A stretch of DNA of 64,000 bases, taken from positions 4,675,677 through 4,739,676 of the forward strand of contig AP018269.1 in the NCBI GenBank assembly GCA_003994795.1. Reading direction: 5' to 3'. How positions within the stretch are numbered: position 1 is the stretch's first letter; each line of letters opens with the position of its first letter. The notes beneath the pieces were generated by a model. That model worked only from the letters and a program-made list of their open reading frames with translations, had not been told where the DNA came from and searched no databases. This stretch comes from Cylindrospermum sp. NIES-4074. Its GTDB lineage: Bacteria; Cyanobacteriota; Cyanobacteriia; Cyanobacteriales; Nostocaceae. This document shows, piece after piece, positions 52,514 to 62,002 of the stretch. The translations under genes were made by a program, and so were the position numbers.

Positions 52514-54238
52514 CTAGGAAAACTGTTGAGCATAAAATCTGGCGTAACGCTGCTCAAGGGCTAACAATTCTTCATGGGTTCCTGATTCCACAATTTGCCC
52601 TTGTTCCAAAACCAAAATACGATCGCACTTTCTCACTGTCGATAACCTATGGGCTATAATCAACACAGTGCGATTTTGCATCAATCTCTCCAATGCTTCC
52701 TGCACCAGTGCCTCTGATTCTGAATCTAACGCAGATGTCGCTTCATCCAAAATCAAAATCTGCGGGTTGAGTAACACAGCACGTGCGATCGCAATTCTTT
52801 GTCTTTGTCCACCAGATAAATTTACCCCCCGCTCTCCCACCCAGGTATTATAACCTTCTGGTAGCTGCATAATAAATTGATGGGCATTAGCAATCTTGGC
52901 TGCTTCTGCAACTGCGGAAACATCAAAAGTGCTTTTACCAAAGGCGATATTTTGGGCAATTGTCCCAGAAAACATAATAGTTTCTTGGGGCACAATGCCA
53001 ATTTGTTGGCGCAAGCTATGCAGGGTGACATCCCGAATATCAACGCCATCAATATAAATTTCCCCAACCTCTGGATCATAAAAACGGGGTAAAAGATTCA
53101 CAAAGGTAGTTTTACCCGCACCAGAAGCACCCACAAGTGCGATCGCTTCCCCAGGCTGCACCAATAAACTGATATCCTGGATCACAGGCTCCCCAGGCTT
53201 GTAGGCAAAGGATACATGACGATATTCTACCTTACCGCTAACTGGGGGAAGTGCGATCGCATTTGGTTTTTCTTGCACCGTCGGTTGAATAGCCATCAAT
53301 TCAAAAACCCGGTCAACCGATGCCTCACCCTGCTTAAATTCGTTGTAATTATTAGTAGTGTGGCCGATGGGATCAATTAACAACGCTGCCGCCGCCAAAT
53401 AGCTGAAAAACTGTCCCACAGTCAAATTGCCTTGGGAAATTTGCCAAGTGCCCACAATTAACAACGATAACGCACTCAAAGCCTCCAAAAATCCGACTAT
53501 GGGAATCTGAATTGCTTTGAGTCGTTCCGCTGAGTATTTTGCTCTCAGACTGCGTTCGGCTTCTCGGCTAAACCTGGTGATTTCGTAGTTTTCTGCTGCA
53601 AAAGCTTGTACCAAACGAATACCGCTAAATACTTCCGTGAGGATAGCCGATAAATCCGACACGCGATTTTGACTGCGACGGGAATATTTTTGTAACCTTT
53701 CACCAAACCAGCCAATTAAAACACCCATCAGCGGCGCTACAATCACCGTGGCTAGGGTGAGTTGCCAATTTAGGTAAATCATGTAGATGGGGATGGCCAC
53801 CAACTGCAAAACGCAGGGAACAAAATCGTGAAAGAGTTTATTTACCACTTCCCCCACACGGTCAACATCTTCTGTGAGGCGGTAAGATAAATCACCCGAT
53901 TTTGCAGTTTCAAAATAGCTGAGATTGAGCTTTTGTAAGTGGGTGTAGACTTCTTGGCGGAGATGAAAAGCCACCTTTAAAGCGGCTCTAGCCATGTATA
54001 AATCTTGCACAGACTGAAATAAGCCGCGCACCAGGAATATTAAGGCACATATTCCCGTTAATTGTGCGATCGCCACTACATTACCCTGTCCAAAGGGCGT
54101 TGCCAATCTACCCGCCAGATGAATTAGCGTTAATGTCGCCAGCACATATCCCAAGATACCAATAAATCCCTTGGCGATCGTTTGCCACTGGGAACGAATA
54201 TAGGGTAGCAGTTGCCAATAATTAGAGCGCGTTTCCAA
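52514..54238 (-). CDS. ABC exporter, fused permease and ATPase (MsbA/HepA-like)
   Basis: 574 residues. Six-helix membrane domain about 15-315; ATPase about 335-570 with Walker A GASGAGKTT, signature LSGGQRQRIAIARAV, Walker B ILILDEATSALD and H-loop IIAHRLST. All nucleotide-binding motifs are canonical. The family includes MsbA lipid flippases and HepA, needed for heterocyst polysaccharide; this copy cannot be assigned to either by motif. The downstream side abuts the transposase repeat. Confidence 0.88.
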   Translation of the reverse strand: METRSNYWQLLPYIRSQWQTIAKGFIGILGYVLATLTLIHLAGRLATPFGQGNVVAIAQLTGICALIFLVRGLFQSVQDLYMARAALKVAFHLRQEVYTHLQKLNLSYFETAKSGDLSYRLTEDVDRVGEVVNKLFHDFVPCVLQLVAIPIYMIYLNWQLTLATVIVAPLMGVLIGWFGERLQKYSRRSQNRVSDLSAILTEVFSGIRLVQAFAAENYEITRFSREAERSLRAKYSAERLKAIQIPIVGFLEALSALSLLIVGTWQISQGNLTVGQFFSYLAAAALLIDPIGHTTNNYNEFKQGEASVDRVFELMAIQPTVQEKPNAIALPPVSGKVEYRHVSFAYKPGEPVIQDISLLVQPGEAIALVGASGAGKTTFVNLLPRFYDPEVGEIYIDGVDIRDVTLHSLRQQIGIVPQETIMFSGTIAQNIAFGKSTFDVSAVAEAAKIANAHQFIMQLPEGYNTWVGERGVNLSGGQRQRIAIARAVLLNPQILILDEATSALDSESEALVQEALERLMQNRTVLIIAHRLSTVRKCDRILVLEQGQIVESGTHEELLALEQRYARFYAQQFS

Positions 54239-54368
54239 GCTATAACATCCAAAAAATATTTTCCTTTGTTTGACGCTATCAGCTTTTGCAGAGTTTCTGA
54301 ACAGTTACGGCTGATTGCGGGTAAATTGAGTACAGAATCCGGGTGAAAAGCCAAACATCAAGCCTATT

Positions 54369-54917
54369 TTACTTCTCACTCCTGCTACTGAGATCAGAAT
54401 TTTCTCTCACTTCCCAACGGAATAGGCTTGGCAGTTGAGACACATCTAGGGCATAATTCACAATCCATAGCACCAGTTCAAAAACCAATAAATTTCTGAC
54501 CCACAGTAACTCAGTTTCCGAACCCAAGATAGTCCAACTCTCATACAATTGCCAGAAGCGATAAGGCAGATATACGTAAGGCACCATCACCCACACTACA
54601 TTGGGAAACTGTCTGAGTGTCACAATCTCTGATAAAATTTGCAACCCAATGTTAATCAGATACCAACTCAGCACAGTTAACACAGAAGCATAGCCCCACC
54701 ACACACCGCACAAGAGCATCACCAGTAATGGCAGCAGCACTCCTAGTAGTTGCACTGTCCGAAACCAGATTTTTAACCACGTTGGTAACGGGTTCGGAGG
54801 ATTTACAGGCTTTGCATCTCTCCAAGTCCAACCCAAAACCACAATCAAAGATGTGGCCAGTAAGAAAAAAATCAGGTTTTCTAAAAACAGGTAGAGATTG
54901 GTGTTTAAGGAAGTCAT
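54369..54917 (-). CDS. Four-to-five-helix membrane protein of unknown function
   Basis: 182 residues with hydrophobic segments near 10-30, 52-72, 75-98 and 140-160; aromatic-rich loops (VVWVMVPYVYLPYRFWQLYE). I do not recognise a family. It is on the same strand and 130 bp upstream of the ABC exporter, so it may share its transcript. Confidence 0.6.
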   Translation of the reverse strand: MTSLNTNLYLFLENLIFFLLATSLIVVLGWTWRDAKPVNPPNPLPTWLKIWFRTVQLLGVLLPLLVMLLCGVWWGYASVLTVLSWYLINIGLQILSEIVTLRQFPNVVWVMVPYVYLPYRFWQLYESWTILGSETELLWVRNLLVFELVLWIVNYALDVSQLPSLFRWEVRENSDLSSRSEK

Positions 54918-55042
54918 GACTGTATTATCAAGAAATGATATTTTATTTTCATGCTTCTCCAGTAGGATTTTCGCTCTTTAACAAACCAGCTAACTCAGAT
55001 TTTCCAGTTTCTGTCTAGTTTTTAGCAGCTATAAACTGAATT

Positions 55043-55654
55043 TTAACTTTTATTTGCTCTTCTGTCTTGAATTACATGAATAATCGACGGCAATAAAGAA
55101 ACAACTATAATTAAGCCAATAATTGGTAACAAATACTTATCTACCTGTTCCGGTGGCAGAGATTTTCCTAAGAAAAACCCTAATAAGGTGATGCCGAATG
55201 TCCACAACAACCCACCAATTAAGTTGTAAGACATAAATGTGCGGTAATGCATCGCCCCAATGCCAGCCACAATTGGCGCAAAAGTCCGAATTATTGGGGT
55301 AAATCTCGCTAAAACCAGGGTTTTCTTGCCATGTTGATGATAAAAATCTTGGGTTTTTTCTAAGTATTGTTTTTTAAATAACCATGAATCTTCCTTCTGA
55401 AATAATCTGCGGCCAAATTTATGCCCAGTAGCATAGCCGACATTATCGCCTAAGACTGCACAAACAAAAGCACCAAAAATCAGCACCCAAATGTTAAGCT
55501 CTGATTTAGGCACAGATGCTAAAAATCCAGCCGTGAACAATAAACTGTCCCCTGGTAGCAAAAAACCAATCAGCAAGCCAGATTCAGCAAAGACAATTCC
55601 CCAGACACCAAAGTAGCCTAGTGATTTAATCAGTTGTGGTAAATCGAAATGCAT
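55043..55654 (-). CDS. DedA family (VTT-domain) membrane protein
   Basis: About 203 residues from ATG 55654 (MHFDLPQL); a TTG six codons upstream is less likely. Family marks: FAESGLLIGFLLPGDSLLF, LGDNVGYATGHKFGRRLF, and RFTPIIRTFAPIVAGIGAM with the conserved Arg residues. DedA proteins are undecaprenyl-phosphate or phospholipid translocases affecting membrane potential and drug tolerance. It stands alone. Confidence 0.92.
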   Translation of the reverse strand: MHFDLPQLIKSLGYFGVWGIVFAESGLLIGFLLPGDSLLFTAGFLASVPKSELNIWVLIFGAFVCAVLGDNVGYATGHKFGRRLFQKEDSWLFKKQYLEKTQDFYHQHGKKTLVLARFTPIIRTFAPIVAGIGAMHYRTFMSYNLIGGLLWTFGITLLGFFLGKSLPPEQVDKYLLPIIGLIIVVSLLPSIIHVIQDRRANKS

Positions 55655-55781
55655 AAAGTGTTCTATTGTCAAGAAGTGGCATCCAACATCTTAACGTTCA
55701 GCAATTTTCCTGAATAAAAAATAATATGAAGTTTAGGTAAAGTTATTTGGTCTGCGGTAAATATGGGGTTGAAGGTGGAGA

Positions 55782-56564
55782 ATGCAGAGATACAGAAAAG
55801 TGTTAGGTTTATTTTGGACTGCGGCGATCGCAGCTGAGATGGAATATCGCATCAACTTTATCTTAGCTACCCTCAGCAGTTTGGGCAATTTAGGGGGCAG
55901 TCTCTTTGGACTATTCTTGTTTTACCGCACTGGCTATACTTTCAGTGGCTGGTCATGGCCAGCAGCTTTAGTTGTTTTAGGAATATTTACCCTGCTGCAA
56001 GGTTTTTCCGCAACTTTCCTCTCTCCCAATCTAAATCGCATTGTCCGCCATGTCCAAGAAGGCACTTTAGACTTTGTACTCCTCAAACCCATCCGCAGTC
56101 AATTCTGGCTTTCTACCCACACCCTTTCACCGTGGGGACTGCCGGATTTAGTTTTTGGTGGCATAATTATTGGCTATGCAGGTAATAGCCTGGGCTTAAA
56201 AATCAGCGATTACTTACTTGGTACAATACCGTTATTTTTTGGCTTGGTGATTCTTTATAGCTTGTGGTTTATGCTGGGTGCAACTAGTATTTGGTTTGTG
56301 AAAATCTATAACGCTACCGAAGTTTTAAGGGGTTTATTGGAAGCTGGAAGATATCCAATTGTGGCCTATCCCACCGCTTACCGATTTTTCTTTACCTTTG
56401 TAGTGCCTGTGGCTTTTTTAACCACTGTTCCAGCAGAAGCAATGTTAGGTAGAAGTCAAATTACCTGGTTTATAGGTGCAGGATTCTTGGCTGTAGTGCT
56501 GTTTTTTGCTTCAACTTGGTTTTGGCGGTTTGCGCTGCGGTTTTACACCAGCGCTTCCAGTTAG
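55782..56564 (+). CDS. ABC-2 type transporter permease (COG3694-like)
   Basis: 260 residues with six predicted membrane helices and a conserved amphipathic loop IVRHVQEGTLDFVLLKPI typical of the uncharacterised ABC-2 export permeases that come as two permeases plus an ATPase. The partner genes are not adjacent, so the system is split in this genome, as is common in cyanobacteria. The substrate is unknown. Confidence 0.82.
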   Translation: MQRYRKVLGLFWTAAIAAEMEYRINFILATLSSLGNLGGSLFGLFLFYRTGYTFSGWSWPAALVVLGIFTLLQGFSATFLSPNLNRIVRHVQEGTLDFVLLKPIRSQFWLSTHTLSPWGLPDLVFGGIIIGYAGNSLGLKISDYLLGTIPLFFGLVILYSLWFMLGATSIWFVKIYNATEVLRGLLEAGRYPIVAYPTAYRFFFTFVVPVAFLTTVPAEAMLGRSQITWFIGAGFLAVVLFFASTWFWRFALRFYTSASS

Positions 56565-56596
56565 CTGTGCTGTATAAAGATTTATCCAGAACCCTT

Positions 56597-56624
56597 GTAG
56601 AGACGTTCCGTGGAACGTCTCTAC
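56597..56624. repeat. 28-bp near-perfect palindrome (GTAGAGACGTT family)
   Basis: GTAGAGACGTTCC and GGAACGTCTCTAC arms with a mismatched centre; sister of the site at 1061-1088. It lies between convergent genes. Confidence 0.8.
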
Positions 56625-56647
56625 ATTATTTTCCACCAGGTGTCTAT

Positions 56648-57472
56648 TTAAAGGATATCTGGATTTTCTCCTAACTCTCTTAATCTAGCTGCTAAACGAG
56701 CCGCTTGTGCTTGTGCAGCCTCAGCTTGTGCTTGTGCAGTTTCAGCTTGTGATTGTGCAGCCTCAGCTTGTGCTTGTGCAGTTTCAGCTTGTGCTTGTGC
56801 AGCTTCAGCTTGTGCTTGTGCAGCTTCAGCTTCCACCTTCGCGGCTTCCTCCGGTAACAAAACTAGATTTCCAGCCTCATCATAAAACCGCAACCATACT
56901 GCCGTTTCCCTATCTATAGTTCCTTCCCAAGTCCCTAACCAGAAACCTAAACGCTTACACCATAGCCACCCGCGTTCATTTGTTGTCAACGGTTGATACT
57001 GTTGATTATCATCTAAATGCCATCCTTGCAAAGAATTAGGGTCAAAGGGGTCATAGACAAAATAATCTGAGGTGCGGAAAGTCTGTTCATAAAGGTTTTT
57101 CTTAACACCCTTGTCTATTGCTGCTGTGGATGGTGACATTAATTCCACAATCACATCAGGATAACGACCATTTTCTTCCCATACCACCCAGCCTTGTCTA
57201 GAGGTATCAGCATCAACATTAAGAACAGCAAAAAAATCTGGCCCCCGGAAATCGCGGTTACGAATTTGGGTGCTGCTGTAATAAATAAACATATTGCCCC
57301 CGGTGAAATAATCATTCCGGTCAGCCCAAGCTTGTTGCAATGACCGAATTAGGACATTCATGGCAATACGGTGACGATTTGATTCCAAGGGTTCACCATC
57401 ATCAAAAATTAAATCTGTAGGTGGCATGGGGGGTTCCCAGTCCACAACGGCTAGATTGTTTTCGGTAGTCAT
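56648..57472 (-). CDS. Uma2 family protein with Ala-Gln-Ala-Glu coiled tail
   Basis: 274 residues. The PD-(D/E)XK-like Uma2 core is at about 30-165: GPDFFAVLNVD, PDVIVELMSPST and DKGVKKNLYEQ carry the acidic and Lys residues. Uma2 proteins are predicted endonucleases found in many copies in cyanobacteria; their role is unclear. From about 210 to 258 are heptad-like repeats of AAQAQAE/TAQAQAE forming a probable coiled coil, encoded by a 21-bp DNA repeat (56700-56825). Confidence 0.82.
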   Translation of the reverse strand: MTTENNLAVVDWEPPMPPTDLIFDDGEPLESNRHRIAMNVLIRSLQQAWADRNDYFTGGNMFIYYSSTQIRNRDFRGPDFFAVLNVDADTSRQGWVVWEENGRYPDVIVELMSPSTAAIDKGVKKNLYEQTFRTSDYFVYDPFDPNSLQGWHLDDNQQYQPLTTNERGWLWCKRLGFWLGTWEGTIDRETAVWLRFYDEAGNLVLLPEEAAKVEAEAAQAQAEAAQAQAETAQAQAEAAQSQAETAQAQAEAAQAQAARLAARLRELGENPDIL

Positions 57473-57613
57473 GAGCGATAATCGCCTTTTTCATCAAGCC
57501 CTAAATTTCTATCTTAATCTGCTGAATGCTTGCTGAAGTCTAATGTTAGCTGTGCCGTTATTTTGCCTTTCTACTTAGTCTTAGCGTTTATGTAGCAGCT
57601 TAAAAATAATTTT

Positions 57614-57880
57614 TCACTCATAATGAGTCCACATACTCAAGACCTTCACTATTTGTTCTTCTTCCACCACTTCATACACAAGCCGATGCTGGATGTTAAT
57701 TCTTCTGGAATAAGCCCCTTGTAAATCTCCTTTTAACTTTTCGTATGGAGGCGGGTTTTCATAGGGATTCTGTTCTAGAATTGCCAGAAGCTCTTGTAAT
57801 TTCGGTTTAAGTCCAGCCGCAGCAACTTTTTTTGCATCTTTTTGCGCTCTTTTGGTAAAAAGTAATTCCCACACTACCAA
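57614..57880 (-). CDS. Txe/YoeB-family mRNA interferase toxin
   Basis: 88 residues of the RelE-like fold; conserved C-terminal catalytic-type residues in RINIQHRLVYEV and the terminal WTHYE (His-Tyr) match YoeB. It would cleave mRNA on the ribosome when free. It overlaps by 7 bp the upstream antitoxin gene, the usual order. Confidence 0.88.
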   Translation of the reverse strand: MVVWELLFTKRAQKDAKKVAAAGLKPKLQELLAILEQNPYENPPPYEKLKGDLQGAYSRRINIQHRLVYEVVEEEQIVKVLSMWTHYE

Positions 57881-58122
57881 TCAAGCTCCTCTTTGGTAAC
57901 ACATTCCTCAACAGGGGTACGCATTCCTGCCAAAATATCCTCGCGTAAGCCAGGAATTTGCAGTATATGCAAAGTTTCTTGAATCGCGTTCCAATCCTCA
58001 AGAGCAATAAGTACCGCTTGATTTTGATTACCAGTTATTATTACTGGTGTGTGAGATTCTACACTCTCATTAATCACAGCATCGAGGTGCTGTTGTGCGT
58101 CGTTGACATTAATCACATCCAT
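57874..58122 (-). CDS. Phd/YefM-family antitoxin
   Basis: 82 residues. The N-terminal DNA-binding domain is MDVINVNDAQQHLDAVINE, followed by TPVIITGNQNQAVLIALEDW; the C-terminal tail neutralises the toxin. It is the first gene of the pair with the YoeB-type toxin. Confidence 0.88.
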   Translation of the reverse strand: MDVINVNDAQQHLDAVINESVESHTPVIITGNQNQAVLIALEDWNAIQETLHILQIPGLREDILAGMRTPVEECVTKEELDW

Positions 58123-58171
58123 ATTGGAAACCTTTATTCAAAATAATTATTTTATTTTGACACAAATTTAA

Positions 58172-58810
58172 TTACAAATTATTGTTAATCCAATTTCTAA
58201 AATTACGGATTGCTTGACTTCTCCCAATAGTTAAACACTGCTGGACATACTCATTAACTAATTCAATAATTGGGATATTAGGAAAATTAGGACTAGATGC
58301 AGATTTTATATATTTTCCCTGTTGTAGCAAGAAAATTTCTAACCTGTTTTGTTTATATCGCCAAAGTTCAGGAACGCCCAAAAGCTGATAGTTCTCAAAT
58401 TCAGTGCGGGAGGTAATATCAATTTCGATTGCTAAATCTGGTGGTGGGTCTATATTTAAGTCAATCCGATTTTTCCCAATCACAGCGGCTTGATTTTGAA
58501 TATAAAAACAAGCATCTGGTTCTACTGCTTGCCTCATTCGTTCATTTTTTAAAGTTGTGGAACCTAAAGGTTCAAAATCAATTTGGAGTTTGTCTAATAA
58601 AATTTTAACCAAATCACCAATGAACTCTTTATCTTTTTCATGTTCGGGTAGGGGAACCATAATCTCTAACCAGCCGTGACTATAAGAAATACGTGCTGCA
58701 CGCTTTTCTCCCATTTCTTCTAGAATATTTTCTAACTGCTGCCAACTAATATCTTTGAGTAACATTTGTTGACCTGGTTTGACGATAATTTGTTGCAGTT
58801 CTAAAAGCAT
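58172..58810 (-). CDS. Uma2 family protein (second copy)
   Basis: 212 residues. Core motifs: ARISYSHGWLEIMVPLPEHE, EPDACFYIQN, and PPPDLAIEIDITSRTE with the catalytic-type acidic residues. It lacks a coiled tail and is not closely similar to the copy at 56.6 kb. It sits 49 bp upstream of the antitoxin gene on the same strand. Confidence 0.85.
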   Translation of the reverse strand: MLLELQQIIVKPGQQMLLKDISWQQLENILEEMGEKRAARISYSHGWLEIMVPLPEHEKDKEFIGDLVKILLDKLQIDFEPLGSTTLKNERMRQAVEPDACFYIQNQAAVIGKNRIDLNIDPPPDLAIEIDITSRTEFENYQLLGVPELWRYKQNRLEIFLLQQGKYIKSASSPNFPNIPIIELVNEYVQQCLTIGRSQAIRNFRNWINNNL

Positions 58811-58954
58811 ATCGCCTCAGAGATTTGGTTTGGCAATTATTATTCTCTTTCTTCAATAATATGACCAAAAATTAAAATTGAACTTACACACACCCCCTAT
58901 CCCGTATTTCCAGTAAAATTAAAGTCTAAGGACTGTGGATTTGGAGAAATTAGG

Positions 58955-59677
58955 GTGCCTACATTAGGTGTAAATATTGACCATATCGCCACAATTCGCC
59001 AAGCGCGGCGGACGGTGGAACCTGACCCTGTGGCGGCGGCGGTGCTGGCAGAATTAGGGGGTGCAGATGGAATTACCGTACATTTACGGGAAGATAGAAG
59101 ACATATTCAAGACAGGGATGTACGTTTATTAAGGCAAACGGTACGATCGCATCTGAATCTAGAAATGGCGGCTACAGATGAAATGTTAGCGATCGCACTC
59201 GACATCAAACCCGATTATGTCACTTTAGTACCCGAAAAACGGGAAGAAGTCACCACAGAAGGCGGTTTAGATATCGTCGGGCAAATTGCTAGAATAGGCG
59301 AAATCGTCGATAAATTGCAGAGCGCTGACATTCCTGTTAGTCTATTTATCGATGCTGAATCAGCACAAATTGCCGCATCTGTCAAAGTGCAAGCGAAATT
59401 TATCGAACTGCACACGGGGCGCTATGCTGAAGCTGGGGATGAAAAAAATCGCCAGCAAGAATTAGCGGTATTAGCTCAAGGGTGCGAACAAGCTCTTAAA
59501 GCTGGGTTGCGTGTGAATGCTGGTCATGGACTCACTTACTGGAACGTTTATCCTGTAGCTGCACTTCCAGGGATGGAAGAACTGAACATTGGTCACACCA
59601 TCATCAGTCGCGCCGCATTAGTAGGTATAGAACGCGCAGTCAGAGAAATGAAACAAGCGATACGTGGTCAACTCTAG
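58955..59677 (+). CDS. pdxJ: Pyridoxine 5'-phosphate synthase
   Basis: 240 residues from GTG 58955, which gives the canonical N-terminus ([18 protein letters not shown]). PdxJ condenses 1-deoxyxylulose 5-phosphate with 3-amino-2-oxopropyl phosphate in DXP-dependent vitamin B6 synthesis. Other conserved parts: [40 protein letters not shown] and [23 protein letters not shown] upstream may be the ribosome site. Confidence 0.96.
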   Translation: MPTLGVNIDHIATIRQARRTVEPDPVAAAVLAELGGADGITVHLREDRRHIQDRDVRLLRQTVRSHLNLEMAATDEMLAIALDIKPDYVTLVPEKREEVTTEGGLDIVGQIARIGEIVDKLQSADIPVSLFIDAESAQIAASVKVQAKFIELHTGRYAEAGDEKNRQQELAVLAQGCEQALKAGLRVNAGHGLTYWNVYPVAALPGMEELNIGHTIISRAALVGIERAVREMKQAIRGQL

Positions 59678-59767
59678 CAACTAGTATCAGCACCAATTCA
59701 CCGAAAACAGCAGAGGGGTTGTCACTGCGAAATCTAGAAAAAGTCAAATCTTCAATTTAAGACTTAT

Positions 59768-60463
59768 ATGACCTCAACACAGTCTAATAACCTACCGCTT
59801 TGGGTGCAAGATCGCGATCGCGTAATTGCGGAAAGTGCTGATAGCCAATGGCGCTATCAGACACCTCCTGATTATTCCCGCTCCAAGGAAAATCTCGCCA
59901 AAGAGAGTACACAGAATCACCTTGAGGGTACACTAGAGGCGATCGTCCAAAACTTGGTGAGAACCTTTGAGATGGAGGTATCCTTCAAAACTAACCCACA
60001 GCAGTGGTTATCTGTGGTGAATGACCAGTTTCGTGTTAGTACCAACGGCGGAGTAGAATATACAGCAGCAGATGTATCAGCCCAAGGTACTTACAACTTA
60101 TTCATGGCTGACTCAGAACATTACAAAGCTAGTCAAGAAACCTTTGAATCATCATCAAAAATCTTTCAATCTACATTTCCTCAAGGATTTCCTTGGGAAG
60201 TGCTAGAAGTTTACTCTGGGCCACCAAATGTCACCTTTAAATGGCGACATTGGGGACATTTTCAAGGTGCATACAAAGACCACGCACCCACTGGAGAAAC
60301 AGTGGAAATCATTGGTATGAGCATTGCTCGCGTTACCGAGGACTTAAAAATAGTTTCCTTGGAACATTACTTTGATAACACCTTGTTCTTAGACAAGCTA
60401 ACAGCAGGTGGTAAACAGGTAAATGGTGAAAATCCAGGGAATGGTTGTCCCTTCGGTTCTTAG
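59768..60463 (+). CDS. SnoaL-like protein related to the plant pathogenesis-related family
   Basis: 231 residues. A cone-shaped NTF2/SnoaL-like domain is suggested by FEMEVSFKTNPQQW, WEVLEVYSGPPNVTFKWRHW and HFQGAYKDHAPTGETVEIIG. The same blocks occur in plant proteins annotated 'pathogenesis-related family' (for example Arabidopsis At1g78780, from memory). Enzymatic function is not established. The C-terminus NGENPGNGCPFGS is Gly/Cys-rich. Followed by ycf54 85 bp downstream. Confidence 0.75.
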   Translation: MTSTQSNNLPLWVQDRDRVIAESADSQWRYQTPPDYSRSKENLAKESTQNHLEGTLEAIVQNLVRTFEMEVSFKTNPQQWLSVVNDQFRVSTNGGVEYTAADVSAQGTYNLFMADSEHYKASQETFESSSKIFQSTFPQGFPWEVLEVYSGPPNVTFKWRHWGHFQGAYKDHAPTGETVEIIGMSIARVTEDLKIVSLEHYFDNTLFLDKLTAGGKQVNGENPGNGCPFGS

Positions 60464-60548
60464 TTTAAGGGATTCCAAAAAAGTTAGTTGTTTGGGGTAC
60501 AGGATGCCATACTGTACCCTATAAATTATTGATTAAGTCACCCAAGGG

Positions 60549-60884
60549 ATGAAAATGCAGACATACTATTACATTTTGGCTAGTCAACAGTTTCTTCTCC
60601 ATGAAGAACCAATTCAGGAAGTGCTAAAGGAACGTACTCGTCACTACCACGAACAAGAAAAGCAAATTGATTTTTGGTTGGTGAAGCAACCAGCTTTTTT
60701 GGAAGCACCCCAGTTTGCACAGGTAAAAGCCAAGGCTCCTAAACCCTATGTGGCAATTATTTCCACCAATTCCCAATTTATTACTTGGTTAAAGCTGCGC
60801 TTAGAGTATGTCATCACCGGGGAATTTGAAGCTCCATCAGCAACAATCCCTGATGCCTTGGCATCTCTAGCCACCGTGTCGTAA
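60549..60884 (+). CDS. ycf54: Ycf54, accessory protein of the Mg-protoporphyrin IX monomethylester cyclase
   Basis: 111 residues (or 109 from the second ATG). Strong family match: TYYYILASQQFLLHEE, ERTRHYHEQEKQIDFWLVKQ, TWLKLRLEYVITGEFEAPS. Ycf54 stabilises the aerobic cyclase AcsF (CycI) that makes protochlorophyllide in chlorophyll synthesis. acsF is not in the window. Confidence 0.95.
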   Translation: MKMQTYYYILASQQFLLHEEPIQEVLKERTRHYHEQEKQIDFWLVKQPAFLEAPQFAQVKAKAPKPYVAIISTNSQFITWLKLRLEYVITGEFEAPSATIPDALASLATVS

Positions 60885-60964
60885 TATACGGTTATACTTT
60901 TAGCGATCGCCCAAAAACACAAGATGGAAGGAGGAGAAGGAAAACAAGGAGAAATCATTGTTAA

Positions 60965-61023
60965 ACTTCCCCCATCTCCCCCATCTCCCCCATCTCCCCT
61001 CTCCCCCCCCTCTCCCTCCTGGG
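60965..61023. repeat. CCCCCATCT nonamer-type repeat
   Basis: Three to four CCCCCATCT units followed by CTCCCC-rich DNA, the complement of the GGGGGAGAT units seen in rsmD and the kinase gene. It lies just before the secreted-protein gene. Confidence 0.8.
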
Positions 61024-61069
61024 GGAACAAAAAATATTTTTATAATATCTTTTAAAAAAATTACAATTT

Positions 61070-61759
61070 ATGTATCTAACGGTTGTGCAGAGATTTTCGA
61101 CTTTATCAAGTGCTTTAATCATAGCGATCGCCTCTTTAGCCCCGTCAAGTGGCATCAGTCCTGTCTTTGCTCAACAAACTACTCCCAATTGTCAACCCCC
61201 CAGCGCTGGGGAGTATGTTTTATTAGTAATTAGTCCCACAGCAGATAATCGTAACCAGTTGCGTAGTGCTTTACCACCAGAAATTAAAACTTTAACTTGC
61301 AAATATCTCAACGAGACGGTGACGCGCATCGGTGGGTTTAAAAAAATTGACGATGCCAATCGTTGGGCAAGGTATGTTAACAATATTGTGGGGTTATCTG
61401 CGATCGTCACCACTCGTCCCACAGTATCAAACGTCGAGCCAACTGCTAATCGTTCCACAGTAACAAATGTGCAGCCATCTCAGACAGTCACCTATAAACC
61501 CCAAGCACTAGGAGCAGGTTATGCTGTGCTGGTGGATTATTTCAACCGTCCAGAACTAGCAACTAATGTGCAACAGGTGGTAGGTGGTAAAGTGGGTTTG
61601 GTTTCCTATGGACAGCGGCCTTATTTGCTAGCGGTGCAAACCACTAATCAAAAAGAAGCATACAACACCTTGCAGAAACTCACCGAGCGCGGTTATTTTG
61701 CCATTTTGGTAGATAGTAGTAAGGTGGTGCTGTTGCGATCGGTTGTGTCTTTGAAGTAG
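61070..61759 (+). CDS. Secreted protein of unknown function, SPOR-like repeats possible
   Basis: 229 residues. A signal peptide (about 1-35) ends in PVFAQQ. The mature protein has two similar halves, each about 80 residues: YVLLVISPTADNRNQLRSAL ... IGGFKKIDDANRWARYVNNI and YAVLVDYFNRPELATNVQQV ... QTTNQKEAYNTLQKLTERGY. The pattern (strand, helix, 'G-x-F/P ... A-x-x-w/t-l') resembles SPOR peptidoglycan-binding domains, but I am not certain. Likely periplasmic. Confidence 0.6.
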   Translation: MYLTVVQRFSTLSSALIIAIASLAPSSGISPVFAQQTTPNCQPPSAGEYVLLVISPTADNRNQLRSALPPEIKTLTCKYLNETVTRIGGFKKIDDANRWARYVNNIVGLSAIVTTRPTVSNVEPTANRSTVTNVQPSQTVTYKPQALGAGYAVLVDYFNRPELATNVQQVVGGKVGLVSYGQRPYLLAVQTTNQKEAYNTLQKLTERGYFAILVDSSKVVLLRSVVSLK

Positions 61760-61760
61760 T

Positions 61761-61958
61761 TATAATGGCTCTCCCAGACTGGTTATGATAATTTAATAAA
61801 AAAAATGATGAAAACCTTTGTCAGGCAAGGATTTTATCAATATAAAAATACAGATTTAATAAAAATCCATTTTTATTGTATAGAAACCCTTTCTATCTAA
61901 GAATTTCAGTTGATATTAAGTATTAATTTTACATAGCTAGTCTAGGAGAGCCGTTATA
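61761..61958. mobile_element. 198-bp MITE-like element with 22-bp terminal inverted repeats
   Basis: TATAATGGCTCTCCCAGACT at the left and the inverse of AGTCTAGGAGAGCCGTTATA at the right match at 19 of 22 positions (counted over 22 bp). The core is AT-rich and non-coding. It starts 2 bp after the upstream stop codon. Confidence 0.68.
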
Positions 61959-62002
61959 ATTTGCGATCGCCATCCACTAGCAAATGCGATCGCTCTTGAG
62001 AA

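Noticed and set aside
56707-56919. Plus-strand frame rich in QLVLVQ repeats
   Set aside because: It is the antisense shadow of the AQAEA repeats in the Uma2 gene.
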